Shown here: positions 16,766 through 25,542 of the stretch, in pieces
How the letters are laid out: every line of letters begins with the position of its first letter
Numbering within the stretch: the stretch's first letter is position 1
Origin: Amycolatopsis nigrescens CSC17Ta-90
GTDB taxonomy: Bacteria > Actinomycetota > Actinomycetes > Mycobacteriales > Pseudonocardiaceae
NCBI RefSeq assembly: GCF_000384315.1
Contig: NZ_ARVW01000001.1
Span: 7,919,001-7,983,000 of the forward strand
Reading direction: 5' to 3'
Length of the DNA stretch: 64,000 bases
Notes under the pieces: model-generated
The model's database searches: none
Seen by the model: the letters and a program-made list of their open reading frames with translations, nothing else
Told to the model about the DNA's origin: nothing
Program-made: the position numbers and the translations under genes

Positions 16766-17707
16766 GTGATCGTGACCATCACCGCGAACCCCAGCCTCGA
16801 CCGCACCATTCAGGTCCGCAAGCTCGTCCGCGGCGGACTGCACCGGGCGTCTTCGATCCATGTGGATCCCGGTGGCAAGGGCATCAACGTGGCCCGCGCA
16901 CTGGTGCTGAACGGGCTGCCGGTGCGGGCCGTGGTCGCCGCCGGCGGCGTGGAGGGCGAACAGCTCATCTCGCTGCTGGAGCTCTCCGAGCTCGATGTGG
17001 TGCCGGTACCCGCGGTGGGCCCGGTGCGGATCAACGTGAGCGTGGTGGAACCCGACGCGACCGTGACCAAGTTCAACGAACCCGGCGCGCTGCTCGGCTC
17101 GGCGGAGGCGAAGGCGCTGTCGGAAACAGTGCTCCGGCACTCCGCGGACGCGCGGTGGGTGGTGATCGCCGGTAGCCTGCCGCCGGGCGCGGCGATCGAC
17201 TTCTACGGCGAACTGGTCCGTGCCATCGGCGACTCGGCGGCATCGGTCGTGGTGGACACCAGCGGCCCCGCCCTGCGGCCCGCGGTGGCCGCCGGGCCGG
17301 CACTGGTCAAACCGAACCTGAGCGAACTGGAAGAGGCCGTCGGACGGCGGTTGGACACGCTCGGGGACGTGGTCGCGGCCGGTCGTGAGCTGGTCGACCT
17401 CGGCGCCGGTGCGGTGCTGGCCAGTCTCGGCAGGGACGGCGCCGTGCTGCTCTCCGGGCAGAACTGCTGGCACGCGGAGGCTCCCGCGGTCGTCGGCAAC
17501 TCGGTCGGGGCTGGTGACGCGCTGCTCGCCGGCTTCCTCGCCGCCGGCGGTGCCGGGCTGCGCGCGCTGGTCACCGCGGTGGCCTGGGGCTCGGCCGCCG
17601 CGTCGCTGCCGGGCAGCACCATGCCCGGCCCGGAGCACCTGCACCCCCGGCTGGTACTGGTCGCCCCGGAACTCGAACAGGACAGGAAACTGCACCGAGA
17701 CTCTTGA
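16766..17707 (+). CDS. PfkB-family 1-phosphofructokinase / hexose-phosphate kinase
   Basis: The 313-residue ribokinase-fold kinase is of the FruK/LacC type. It has the N-terminal MIVTITANPSLDRTI, the substrate loop GGKGINVARAL near 38-48 and the C-terminal ATP/anion-hole signature GNSVGAGDALLAGF with the catalytic Asp. It phosphorylates a sugar monophosphate (fructose-1-P, tagatose-6-P or similar) to the bisphosphate. The GTG at 16766 follows GGAG at 16754. It heads a co-directional operon with PTS IIC, IIB, IIA and a Zn dehydrogenase, so its substrate is probably the oxidised PTS product. Confidence 0.88.
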   Translation: MIVTITANPSLDRTIQVRKLVRGGLHRASSIHVDPGGKGINVARALVLNGLPVRAVVAAGGVEGEQLISLLELSELDVVPVPAVGPVRINVSVVEPDATVTKFNEPGALLGSAEAKALSETVLRHSADARWVVIAGSLPPGAAIDFYGELVRAIGDSAASVVVDTSGPALRPAVAAGPALVKPNLSELEEAVGRRLDTLGDVVAAGRELVDLGAGAVLASLGRDGAVLLSGQNCWHAEAPAVVGNSVGAGDALLAGFLAAGGAGLRALVTAVAWGSAAASLPGSTMPGPEHLHPRLVLVAPELEQDRKLHRDS

Positions 17708-17797
17708 AGAACGACCCCCTGGGGGAACCGGAAAGGAGGCCGGTGTCACCCGGCACCGGGCACGAGAAGCACGAGCTGACGCTGGGAAGTGACGCGG

Positions 17798-18904
17798 ATG
17801 GCGAGCACGGACGTGTCGACGGGCAAGCGCATACGCCTTGTGGTGCAACGGTTCGGTGGTTATCTGTCGGGCATGGTGATGCCCAACATCGGTGCTTTCA
17901 TCGCGTGGGGCCTGATCACCGCGCTGTTCACGCCCGGTGGCTGGCTGCCGAACGCGCGGCTGGCCGAGCTGATCGATCCGATGATCAAACTGCTGCTGCC
18001 GATCCTGATCGGCTACACCGGCGGCAGGCTGGTGCACGGCCAGCGCGGCGCGGTGGTCGGCGCGGTCGCGACGGCCGGGATCGCGGTCGGCGCGGACATC
18101 CCGATGTTCCTCGGCGCGATGGTGGTCGGCCCGCTCACCGCCTGGCTGCTCAAGCTGTTCGACGTGCACCTCGGCAAGCGGGTGCGCGCCGGGTTCAAGA
18201 TGCTGGTGGACAACTTCGCGGCCGGCATCATCGGTGCCGTGATGGCGGCGCTCGGCCTGTTCGCCATCGGCCCCGTACTGGAGGCGGTGACCAAAACGCT
18301 CGGCAACGGGGTCCAGTTGCTGCTGGACCTCCATCTGCTGCCACTGGTGTCGATCATCGTGGAGCCGGCGAAGGTGCTCTTCCTGAACAACGCGATCAAC
18401 CACGGGGTGCTGGGCCCGCTGGGCATCTCCCAGTCGCTGGATGCCGGCAAGGCGATCGCGTTCCTGGTGGAGCCGAACCCGGGACCCGGTTTGGGCGTGC
18501 TGCTCGCGATCACCTTCTTCGGTGCCAAGGCGATGCGGGCCACCGCGCCCGGCGCGATGGTCATCCAGTTCCTCGGCGGGATTCACGAGATCTACTTTCC
18601 CTACGTGCTCGCCGCGCCGAAGCTGCTGCTCGCCGCCATCGCCGGTGGGGTGTCCGGCGTTTTCGTGTTCAGCGTGACCGGTGCCGGCCTGGTGGCCACC
18701 CCCTCGCCCGGCAGCATCGTGGCCATTCTCGCCGTCACCCCCAAGGGCGGGTACTTCGGTGTGCTCGCCGGTGTGCTGGTCTCGGCGGTGGTGTCCTTCG
18801 TAGTGGCTTCGGTCCTGCTGAAGTTCGGCCGCGAACGCGCGGATCGTGGCGCGGAGGTCGCGGCAGGTGGCGTGGTGCGCAAGGAAGACGAAAGGAGTAG
18901 ATGA
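17798..18904 (+). CDS. mtlA: PTS mannitol-type transporter subunit IIC
   Basis: The protein has 368 residues from the ATG at 17798, 8 nt after GGGAAG; a GTG at 17789 is an alternative. It is an integral membrane permease of the mannitol (MtlA) IIC family. It has many hydrophobic helices and the family segments GYLSGMVMPNIGAFIAWG, NNAINHGVLGPLG and GGIHEIYFPYVL. It imports and phosphorylates a polyol together with IIB and IIA. In E. coli these domains are fused; here the IIB and IIA domains are separate genes just downstream. The stop overlaps the IIB start (ATGA). Confidence 0.92.
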   Translation: MASTDVSTGKRIRLVVQRFGGYLSGMVMPNIGAFIAWGLITALFTPGGWLPNARLAELIDPMIKLLLPILIGYTGGRLVHGQRGAVVGAVATAGIAVGADIPMFLGAMVVGPLTAWLLKLFDVHLGKRVRAGFKMLVDNFAAGIIGAVMAALGLFAIGPVLEAVTKTLGNGVQLLLDLHLLPLVSIIVEPAKVLFLNNAINHGVLGPLGISQSLDAGKAIAFLVEPNPGPGLGVLLAITFFGAKAMRATAPGAMVIQFLGGIHEIYFPYVLAAPKLLLAAIAGGVSGVFVFSVTGAGLVATPSPGSIVAILAVTPKGGYFGVLAGVLVSAVVSFVVASVLLKFGRERADRGAEVAAGGVVRKEDERSR

Positions 18905-19212
18905 TGACCAGTATCGAGGGCTCGGACGTGCGCAAGGTCGTGATCGCGTGCGACGCGGGGATGGGCAGCAGCGCGCTCGTGGTGGCGCAGCTGGCGGACC
19001 GGCTGCGGCCGTTCTCCGTCTCGGTGGCGCAGGCGGCCGTCGACGAGATCCCGGCGGACGCGGATCTCGTGCTCTGCCAGGAAAGCCTGCTCGACCGGGC
19101 GCGCCGGAAGGACTCCGGCACGGTCGTGCTGGGTTTTCAGAGCTTCTTCGGCGACCCGGTGTTCGATCGGGTGGAGCAGGCCGTCCGGGACGGCGGCTCC
19201 CTTGACGGCTGA
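18901..19212 (+). CDS. PTS mannitol-type IIB component
   Basis: The 103-residue soluble IIB protein has the phosphocysteine loop VVIACDAGMGSSALVV; Cys17 is the phosphorylation site and the loop matches the mannitol IIB pattern. Two Met codons start the gene (18901 and 18904), overlapping the IIC stop, and AAAGGAG lies just upstream. It passes phosphate from IIA to the polyol at IIC. Its 3' end overlaps the IIA start by 11 bp, so expression is tightly coupled. Confidence 0.9.
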   Translation: MMTSIEGSDVRKVVIACDAGMGSSALVVAQLADRLRPFSVSVAQAAVDEIPADADLVLCQESLLDRARRKDSGTVVLGFQSFFGDPVFDRVEQAVRDGGSLDG

Positions 19213-19666
19213 GCCGGAGCCGCTCGCCCCCGCCGCGGTCCTTTTCGGACGGTCGGCGCGGGATCGTGCGGACGCGATCGAGCAATGCGGCCGACTGCTG
19301 GTCGAAGCCGGGGTGGTGGACGAGCCCTACATCGCCGCCATGCACGAGCGTGAGGCGTCCGTCTCGACCTTCGTCGGGGAGGAGGTGGCGATCCCGCACG
19401 GGACCGCCGACTCCCGCCGGCACGTGCGGCGGGCCGCGGTGGTGCTGATCCAGTTCCCGGCCGGGGTGGACTGGGGCGGACAGCGGGTACGGCTGTGCGT
19501 GGCGCTCGCGGCCGCCGGGCCGGACCAACTCGGGCTGCTGGCCGCGCTGGCCAAGGTGCTGCTAGATCCCGGCCGCGCGGCCGCGCTCCGCGAGGCCACC
19601 GATGAGGAAACGGTCACCCGGTTGCTTCGTTCGGCGCAACCGGCTCGGGAGGGACAGAACCAGTGA
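19202..19666 (+). CDS. PTS mannitol/fructose-type IIA component
   Basis: The 154-residue IIA protein has the active-site His66 in EEVAIPHGTADSR, typical of the fructose/mannitol IIA (PTS_EIIA_2) family. It accepts phosphate from HPr, whose gene is not in this window. The only start fitting the frame is a TTG at 19202 inside the end of the IIB gene. The stop overlaps the start of the dehydrogenase gene in GTGA. Confidence 0.9.
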   Translation: MTAEPEPLAPAAVLFGRSARDRADAIEQCGRLLVEAGVVDEPYIAAMHEREASVSTFVGEEVAIPHGTADSRRHVRRAAVVLIQFPAGVDWGGQRVRLCVALAAAGPDQLGLLAALAKVLLDPGRAAALREATDEETVTRLLRSAQPAREGQNQ

Positions 19667-20703
19667 AGGTCGCACGTTTCTACGCCCCAGGTGATCTGCG
19701 GATCGAGCAGGCACCGGAGCCGGTGGCCGGCCCGCGCGAGCTGAAGCTGCGCGTCCGCAACTGCTCCACCTGCGGCACGGACCTGAAGATCCTCCGGCAC
19801 GGGCACCACCATCTCGACCCGCCGCGGGTGATCGGGCACGAGATCGCCGGTGAGGTGGTCGAAGCCGGTGCCGAAACCGACGGATTCGCGCCGGGCGACC
19901 GGGTGCAGATCATCGCCGCGATCCCGTGCGGAGACTGCGCCTACTGCGGGCGCGGCTGGCAGACGGTCTGCCCGAACCAGCGCTCGATGGGCTACCACTT
20001 CGACGGTGGTTTCGCCGAGTTCCTCACCGTGCCCGAGCAGGTGCTCCGGGTGGACGGCGTCACGCACATTCCGGCCGGGCTCGGTTACGACGAGGCGTCC
20101 GTGGCCGAACCGCTGGCCTGCGTGCTCAACGGCCAGGAGCTGGCCGGGGTCGGCCCCGGCGACGTGGTGGTGGTCTTCGGCGCCGGCCCGATCGGCTGCC
20201 TGCACACCAGGCTGGCGATGGCCCGAGACGCGGAGGCGGTGTACCTGGTTGAGCTGAACCGGAGCCGGCTCGAGCTGGCGGCCGCGGTGGTCAAGCCGGA
20301 CGTGGCACTGTGCCCATCGGACGTGGATGTGGTGGCTGCCGTGCTCGAGCTGACCGGCGGCCGCGGCGCGGACGTGGTGATCACCGCGGCCGCGTCCCGT
20401 ACCGCGCAGGAGGACGCGCTGCGCCTGGTGGCGCGCCGGGGCAGGGTGAGCTTCTTCGGCGGTCTGCCCAAGGACGATCCGGTGATCGGCTGCGACTCCA
20501 ATCTGGTGCACTACCGCGAGCTCACCATCGTGGGGGCCAACGGTTCCACCCCGGCGCACAACAAGCAGGCGCTGGAGCTGATCGCGTCCGGCGCGGTCGG
20601 GGTGCACGACCTGATCACCCACCGGGTACCGCTGGACGGGGTGCTGGAAGCGATCCACACGGTAAGCACCGGTGAAGCGATCAAGGTGACCGTCGAGCCA
20701 TGA
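19663..20703 (+). CDS. Zinc-dependent polyol (sorbitol/galactitol-type) dehydrogenase
   Basis: The 346-residue MDR-family alcohol dehydrogenase has catalytic zinc ligands in NCSTCGTD and GHEIAGEVVEAG. Four structural-zinc cysteines lie in PCGDCAYCGRGWQTVC, and the Rossmann GAGPIGC is near 175. It most resembles sugar-alcohol or sugar-alcohol-phosphate dehydrogenases. As the last gene of the PTS operon it should oxidise the imported polyol phosphate to a ketose phosphate, which the PfkB kinase then phosphorylates (inference from context). The GTG start overlaps the IIA stop by 4 bp. Confidence 0.9.
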   Translation: MKVARFYAPGDLRIEQAPEPVAGPRELKLRVRNCSTCGTDLKILRHGHHHLDPPRVIGHEIAGEVVEAGAETDGFAPGDRVQIIAAIPCGDCAYCGRGWQTVCPNQRSMGYHFDGGFAEFLTVPEQVLRVDGVTHIPAGLGYDEASVAEPLACVLNGQELAGVGPGDVVVVFGAGPIGCLHTRLAMARDAEAVYLVELNRSRLELAAAVVKPDVALCPSDVDVVAAVLELTGGRGADVVITAAASRTAQEDALRLVARRGRVSFFGGLPKDDPVIGCDSNLVHYRELTIVGANGSTPAHNKQALELIASGAVGVHDLITHRVPLDGVLEAIHTVSTGEAIKVTVEP

Positions 20704-20766
20704 GGGTGACGCACGGACGGCGGACGCAGCGGCGAGTGTGCATAACGCTCATTTGGATGTGACACA

Positions 20767-23469
20767 GTGACCGTGGAGGGTTTGCTGATCGAGCGGGAGG
20801 ACGAGATCGGGCTGATCTCGTCGGCATTGGACGGCGAAGGCCGGCTGGTGCTGTTCGATGGTCCGCTCGGCATCGGGCGGTCCGCCTTGCTGGCCGCGGC
20901 GGCCGAGTCGGCGCGGGTGCGCGGCGTGCCCGCGTTGCGTGCCATGGGCGCGCCCGCCGAACGGCACATCCCGTTCGGTGTGCTGTGGCAGCTGCTCGAC
21001 CGCGCCGCGGTGACCCGGAACGCCGCGGTCCGCGAAGATCTCCCGCATGACCTGGACGACGCGGCGCTGGTCCGGGTCGCCGCACCCTTGCTGGCTTTCG
21101 CCGGTGACGGCCCGCTGCTGCTGCTCGTGGACGACCTGCACTGGGCCGACACGCCGTCGCTGCGCTGGCTCACCGCGCTGACCGCCGCACCGGTTCCGGT
21201 GGTGGTGGCGGCCACCTGCCGGGAGACCGAGCCGGAGGTTCCGGAGCTGGCACCGCTGCTGGCGCGTTCCGCGCGCCGGCGCACGCTGGCGCCGCTCAGC
21301 GTGGACGGGGTTCGGCGCGCGATCGTCGGCCGCTTCGGCGCGGCCGACGACGGTTTCGTCCGGGCCTGCCATCAGGCTTCGCGCGGGCGGCCGCTGTTCC
21401 TCACCGCGATGCTGCGGGAGCACGGTCAGGAGCGGGACGCACTGGAGTCCCGTCCCGCGGTGATCGGCGAGCGCGCCCTGTTCGCCTTGGGCGGGCAGCC
21501 GTCGCCGGTGTGGCGGGCCGCGATGGCGGCGGCGCTGTTCGATGATCCGCCGGGCGGCCGGTTCCTCGCCGAGCTGGCCGGCCTGGAGCAGGCCGAGGGC
21601 GAGGCGGCCCTCGGCACGTTGGTCGCGCTCGGCGTGCTGACCGGGACGGCCGAGCCGGAGTTCGCGCATCCGTCGATCGGTGTCGCGGTGCGGAGCGTGC
21701 TGACCGCGGACGAGCTGACCGCCGGCCACCTGCGGGCCGCGCGGCTGCTGGCAGCGGAAGGCAGCTCACCGGGGGCGATCGCGCGGCACCTGCTGGCCGC
21801 GGACGTCGCGCCGGATGAGTGGGTGGCCGGGGTGCTGCACGCGGCCGGGTTGGAGGCCTTCGAGCGCGGCGAGTCGGAGCGGGCGATCCGCTGCCTGCGC
21901 CGGGCGCTGCTGGGCGCCGGTGCCGACCGCGCGGTGGTGCTGGCCGACTTGGCCGCGGCGGAGCGCTCGTCGGCGCCGGTGGCCGCCATCCGGCACCTTT
22001 CCCAGGCGCTGCCGGGGTTCGGCTCGTCTCGCCGCCGGGCGGAGGTACTGGCCACTGCCCCGCCGATGCTGCTGGGCGTCGCGCCGAGGTCGCTGACCGG
22101 TGCGCTGACCGAGCTCGCCGCGGAGCTGGGTGACCCGGCCGCGGTCGGTATCGCGGAAGGCGAGCCGGCGCTGGCCGTGCAGACCAGGTCGCGCTGTGCC
22201 GGGCTGACCGACCCAGTGTGCCTCGCCGACTCCGCGGACCGCTTGCGCGTGCTCGGCGCGGAAACCCCATTGGACACCCCGGCGCGGCGTGACCAGGCCG
22301 CGGTGCTGCTCTACGCGGCCACCTTGCGCGGGACCACTGGCGCCCGTCTCTCCACAATGGACACAGTAGACACTGTGCTGCCGCTGGCGGCGCGGGTGTT
22401 GCACGCCGGTCCCGCGGACCTGCTGTCCGCCGTCCCGCTCGCCGCGCGGTCGCTGGTCGCGGCGGACAGCGCGGCCGAGGCCGTGGACTGGCTCGCCCCG
22501 CTGGCCGCGCGAGCTCGTGCCCGCAGTGGGCCTGGCGCGGCCGAGACGTTGGTCGCGGAAGCCGAGTTGTCCTTCGCGCTGGCCAAGGCGTGCCGGTACG
22601 GCGAGGCGGCGAAACTCGCCGAAGGGGCCCTGACGCGTTGTGACCCGGAGCTGACGCCGGTGGTGTCGCGGTGTTTCGAAACGCTGGTGGTGGTCGCGAT
22701 GGACACCCAGAAAGCGTTCAGCGAAGGCTACCCGGCCGGTGAGCACCTGCCGGTGTGGACCAGGGAGCTGGTTCGCGGCGTGTCGGCGATCGGCTCGGCG
22801 GAGGCCGTAACGGCGCTGGAGCACCTGCTCGAATGCGGGCGCGAGCTGGACCGGATGGGCTGGGCGAATCCCGCCGTGCTGCCGTGGCGAAGCTGGGTTT
22901 CGGTGCTGTACCACCAACTCGGCCGGGTGGACCCGTCCCACGAGCTGATCGCCGAGGAGCACACCCGTGCCCTCGAATGGGGGGCGCCGTCCGCGGTCGG
23001 CCGGGCGCTGCGGGTGTGGGGCAGTGTGACCGAAGGGGCCGCCGGCCTGGACCTGTTCCGCCGCGCGGTGGACGTGCTGGAAGGATCGGCGGCCACTGTG
23101 GAGCTGGCCAAGGCGCAGCTGGCCCTCGGTGCGCGGTTGCGCGGCACCGACCCGGCCGAGGCGGCCATGCGGTTGCGGCGCGGTGCGATGCTGGCGGAGT
23201 CCTGTGGGGTGGCGGGACTGGCGCCGCAGGACGGGCACGCCGAGCCGGCCAGGACGGTCCGGGCGGAGCTGACCAGGGCCGAGCTCAGGATCGCGCGGCT
23301 GGTCGTGGCCGGACTGGCCAACCAGCGGATCGCCGACGATCTCGGGGTCAGCCTGCGCGCGGTGGAAAAGCATCTGACCAAGGTTTATCGCAAGCTCGGC
23401 GTGCCGGGTCGGGCCGGGCTCGTCGAGGCGGCGGAACGGTTGGAACGACTGGAACGGTTGGAACACTGA
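20767..23469 (+). CDS. LAL-type LuxR-family regulator 4 (Walker A Lys to Arg)
   Basis: The protein has 900 residues from the GTG at 20767. The P-loop is GPLGIGRS (32-39), with Arg for the Walker A Lys. Walker B is LLLLVDDLHWADTPSLRWL. The C-terminal HTH reads LTRAELRIARLVVAGLANQRIADDLGVSLRAVEKHLTKVYRKLGV. The gene ends in three 9-bp repeats giving LERLERLE. It lies 63 bp after the polyol operon on the same strand and could be read through from it, so it may sense or control that pathway or the downstream cluster. Confidence 0.9.
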   Translation: MTVEGLLIEREDEIGLISSALDGEGRLVLFDGPLGIGRSALLAAAAESARVRGVPALRAMGAPAERHIPFGVLWQLLDRAAVTRNAAVREDLPHDLDDAALVRVAAPLLAFAGDGPLLLLVDDLHWADTPSLRWLTALTAAPVPVVVAATCRETEPEVPELAPLLARSARRRTLAPLSVDGVRRAIVGRFGAADDGFVRACHQASRGRPLFLTAMLREHGQERDALESRPAVIGERALFALGGQPSPVWRAAMAAALFDDPPGGRFLAELAGLEQAEGEAALGTLVALGVLTGTAEPEFAHPSIGVAVRSVLTADELTAGHLRAARLLAAEGSSPGAIARHLLAADVAPDEWVAGVLHAAGLEAFERGESERAIRCLRRALLGAGADRAVVLADLAAAERSSAPVAAIRHLSQALPGFGSSRRRAEVLATAPPMLLGVAPRSLTGALTELAAELGDPAAVGIAEGEPALAVQTRSRCAGLTDPVCLADSADRLRVLGAETPLDTPARRDQAAVLLYAATLRGTTGARLSTMDTVDTVLPLAARVLHAGPADLLSAVPLAARSLVAADSAAEAVDWLAPLAARARARSGPGAAETLVAEAELSFALAKACRYGEAAKLAEGALTRCDPELTPVVSRCFETLVVVAMDTQKAFSEGYPAGEHLPVWTRELVRGVSAIGSAEAVTALEHLLECGRELDRMGWANPAVLPWRSWVSVLYHQLGRVDPSHELIAEEHTRALEWGAPSAVGRALRVWGSVTEGAAGLDLFRRAVDVLEGSAATVELAKAQLALGARLRGTDPAEAAMRLRRGAMLAESCGVAGLAPQDGHAEPARTVRAELTRAELRIARLVVAGLANQRIADDLGVSLRAVEKHLTKVYRKLGVPGRAGLVEAAERLERLERLEH
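23433..23466 (+). repeat. 9-bp tandem repeat in the 3' end of LAL4
   Basis: GGAACGGTT, GGAACGACT, GGAACGGTT and a partial GGAACAC follow one another in frame. They encode RLERLERLEH at the C-terminus after the HTH. This may be replication-slippage material; the number of repeats could vary between strains. Confidence 0.7.
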
Positions 23470-23556
23470 CGGACCGCGGCGAATGTTAACCCATTGTTTA
23501 TCCCGGAATTCTGTCCGTCGCGGAAAAGGAAAAGTCTCGTCGATTCACTAGCTCAC

Positions 23557-23583
23557 CCGGTGTTTTGTTGGCAGTGACACCGG
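23557..23583. promoter_or_regulatory. Inverted repeat upstream of the iclR gene
   Basis: CCGGTGT (23557-23563) and ACACCGG (23577-23583) are perfect 7-bp arms around a 13-bp spacer. They end 40 bp before the IclR start at 23624. This is a candidate autoregulatory operator or a weak hairpin. Confidence 0.4.
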
Positions 23584-23623
23584 TACTTCAAGAGTCGGGG
23601 CCATGGTTTCGAAAGGGGAACAG

Positions 23624-24421
23624 ATGTCCAGGGACATCGGAGCGGTGGTCGACTCCGTGGTCGACACGGGCACGACCGGATCGCTGGGCGGCCCGCTCCG
23701 GAAAGCGCTCGCGGTGCTGGAGGTGCTGTCGGAGGCGTCCGGGCCGTTGACGCTGTCCGAGCTGTCGCAGCAGGTGAGCCTGCCGAAATCGAGCCTGCAC
23801 CGGATGATGCGGGTGCTGACGGATCTCCGGCTCGCCGTCCGGACCGAGTCGAAGTCCTACGAACTCGGGGACTACCTGTTCCAGCTGGCCTCCAGCCGCG
23901 GACTGGCCAGGGTGCAGAGCGTCAGCTACGCGATCATGCCGTTCCTGCTCGACCTGTTCCGACTCACCCGCAGGGTGGTCAGCGTGGGGGTGCTTTCCGG
24001 GATGGAGGTCCAGCACGCCGGAACCCTCTACGGCCAGGAGCACAGCAGGTTCGCGATGGCACTGACCCAGCCCGTCCCGGCGCAGACTTCGGCGGCTGGC
24101 AAGGTCTTGCTCGCGAAGAGCGCGCGGCACGCGATGGACCTCTGCGGCACCGTGCCGGTCGAGTCGCAGCTGACCATCGCCAGGGCGGACCGGATGAAGC
24201 GCGAGTTCGACCTGATCCAGCGGACCGGGCTGTCCTATGCGAAAAGTACCCATATTCCCGGCTTCGTCGAGGTCGCGGCTCCGGTCTACTTCGGAAACGT
24301 GCACCCGGTGGCCGCGGTCGTGGTGGGTGGCACGGTGAACCAGCTGGACTTCCGCAGCGTTGGGCGGGTCCTGCTGGAGACGGTCGGCTGCATCGAGGTG
24401 AAACTGGCCGGTGCCTGCTGA
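23624..24421 (+). CDS. IclR-family transcriptional regulator
   Basis: The protein has 265 residues from the ATG at 23624, which follows GAAAGGGG; an upstream ATG at 23603 has no such site. The N-terminal winged HTH is LRKALAVLEVLSEASGPLTLSELSQQVSLPKSSLHRMMRVLTDL. The C-terminal IclR effector domain is about 95-255 and includes PVPAQTSAAGKVLLA. It converges on the first gene of the biosynthetic cluster 13 bp away and is a candidate regulator of it or of the polyol operon (inference). Confidence 0.9.
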   Translation: MSRDIGAVVDSVVDTGTTGSLGGPLRKALAVLEVLSEASGPLTLSELSQQVSLPKSSLHRMMRVLTDLRLAVRTESKSYELGDYLFQLASSRGLARVQSVSYAIMPFLLDLFRLTRRVVSVGVLSGMEVQHAGTLYGQEHSRFAMALTQPVPAQTSAAGKVLLAKSARHAMDLCGTVPVESQLTIARADRMKREFDLIQRTGLSYAKSTHIPGFVEVAAPVYFGNVHPVAAVVVGGTVNQLDFRSVGRVLLETVGCIEVKLAGAC

Positions 24422-24434
24422 CGACCGGGCGTGC

Positions 24435-25460
24435 TCAGAACCGCCTGCCGGTGATGAACGCGGCGACCTCCAGGAACTCGTTTCGCGTGTCCTCCTCGAT
24501 TTCCGCGGTGGCAAGGCATTCTTCCGCGGCGGCGATCTGGCGGGCGGCCTCGTCGTGCGCCCAGTCCCGTCCGCCCGCGTGTTCCACCAGGTCCGCGACC
24601 CGCTGCACCTCCGGCTCGCTCAGCGGCTGAGACCGCAGGTAGAGCGCGGAAAGTTCGTCGGCGTGCCGGGTGTTCAGCGCTGCCACCACGGGCAGCGACT
24701 TCTTGCCGACCCGCAGGTCAGCGCCGGCCTGCTTCCCGGTGCGTTCCGGGTCGCCCCAGATGCCCAGCAGGTCGTCCACCAGTTGGAAGGCGAGCCCGAC
24801 GTGCTCACCGAAGTCGTGCAGCCGGCCGACCAGAGCAGGATCCGCCCCGACCAGCTCGGCGCCGAGCGAACAGGCGCACGCGAGCAGGGCGCCGGTCTTG
24901 TTGCCCGCCATCTCCAGGCACTCGGCGAGGGTGACGTCGTGGCGCCGTTCGAAGCTGACATCGGCGGCCTGGCCGCTGATCATCCGCTGGGTGGCCGACA
25001 TCAGCGACGCGGCGGCCGGGCGGGCGCCAGTGCCGTTCGCGTTGAGCAGCAGCGCCGCCGCGGCGGTCAGCAGCGCGTCACCGCCGAGGATCGCGTTGGG
25101 CACCCCGAACAGCGTCCACGCGGTGGGACGGCTCCGGCGTGCCGTGTCACCGTCCATGATGTCGTCGTGCAGCAGCGAGAAGTTGTGCACGAGTTCGATC
25201 GCCACCGCGGCCGGCACGCAATCGGCGGGCGGGCTGCCCGCGGCCTGCGCGGAGAGCAGGACCAGCGCGGGCCGGAGGAGCTTGCCGCCCCAGGCGTCGG
25301 TCGGCCTGCCATCGGCGTCCGCCCACCCGTGGTGGTACTGGGCGACCCGCCCCATTTCCGGGCACAGGTAGTGCTGCACGGCCTCGCGCAGGGCGGGCCC
25401 GACCATCGTCATCCCGGTGTCGAGGGCGACCGGCACCCTCCTGGTCGATGCGGTGGTCAT
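24435..25460 (-). CDS. Polyprenyl diphosphate synthase (canonical; GGPP/FPP synthase type)
   Basis: The protein has 341 residues from the ATG at 25460. All elements of an isoprenyl chain-elongating enzyme are present: the IPP-binding GGKLLRP (58-64), the first Asp-rich motif DDIMD (99-103) followed by RR, GKKSLPVV, and the second motif VDDLLGIWGD. In that motif the fifth position is Gly with an Asp four residues on, as in several actinobacterial members. Phe at position -5 from the first motif is compatible with a C15-C20 product. It is the last gene of the four-gene minus-strand arm of the cluster and should provide the allylic diphosphate. Confidence 0.9.
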   Translation of the reverse strand: MTTASTRRVPVALDTGMTMVGPALREAVQHYLCPEMGRVAQYHHGWADADGRPTDAWGGKLLRPALVLLSAQAAGSPPADCVPAAVAIELVHNFSLLHDDIMDGDTARRSRPTAWTLFGVPNAILGGDALLTAAAALLLNANGTGARPAAASLMSATQRMISGQAADVSFERRHDVTLAECLEMAGNKTGALLACACSLGAELVGADPALVGRLHDFGEHVGLAFQLVDDLLGIWGDPERTGKQAGADLRVGKKSLPVVAALNTRHADELSALYLRSQPLSEPEVQRVADLVEHAGGRDWAHDEAARQIAAAEECLATAEIEEDTRNEFLEVAAFITGRRF

Positions 25461-25542
25461 CACGCCACCGCCGCGTCGGTGGTGCGGAGAACTGCTGCTG
25501 TGCGTCGCATGGTGTCGAACCCTTCGCTGTCTGGTGAGCGGG

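Noticed and set aside
16766..17707. Dedicated fructose PTS (fruK) operon
   Set aside because: The permease is of the mannitol IIC type and a polyol dehydrogenase is coupled, so simple fructose uptake is unlikely.
16691..19528. 945-codon minus-strand frame across the kinase, IIC and IIB genes
   Set aside because: It is a shadow of three well-supported genes, has no domain, and shows His/Arg/Gln-rich composition.
24435..25460. Encapsulin cargo polyprenyl transferase
   Set aside because: The DDLLGIWGD style resembles proteins linked to family 2 encapsulins, but no encapsulin shell gene is in the window and the terpenoid context fits better.
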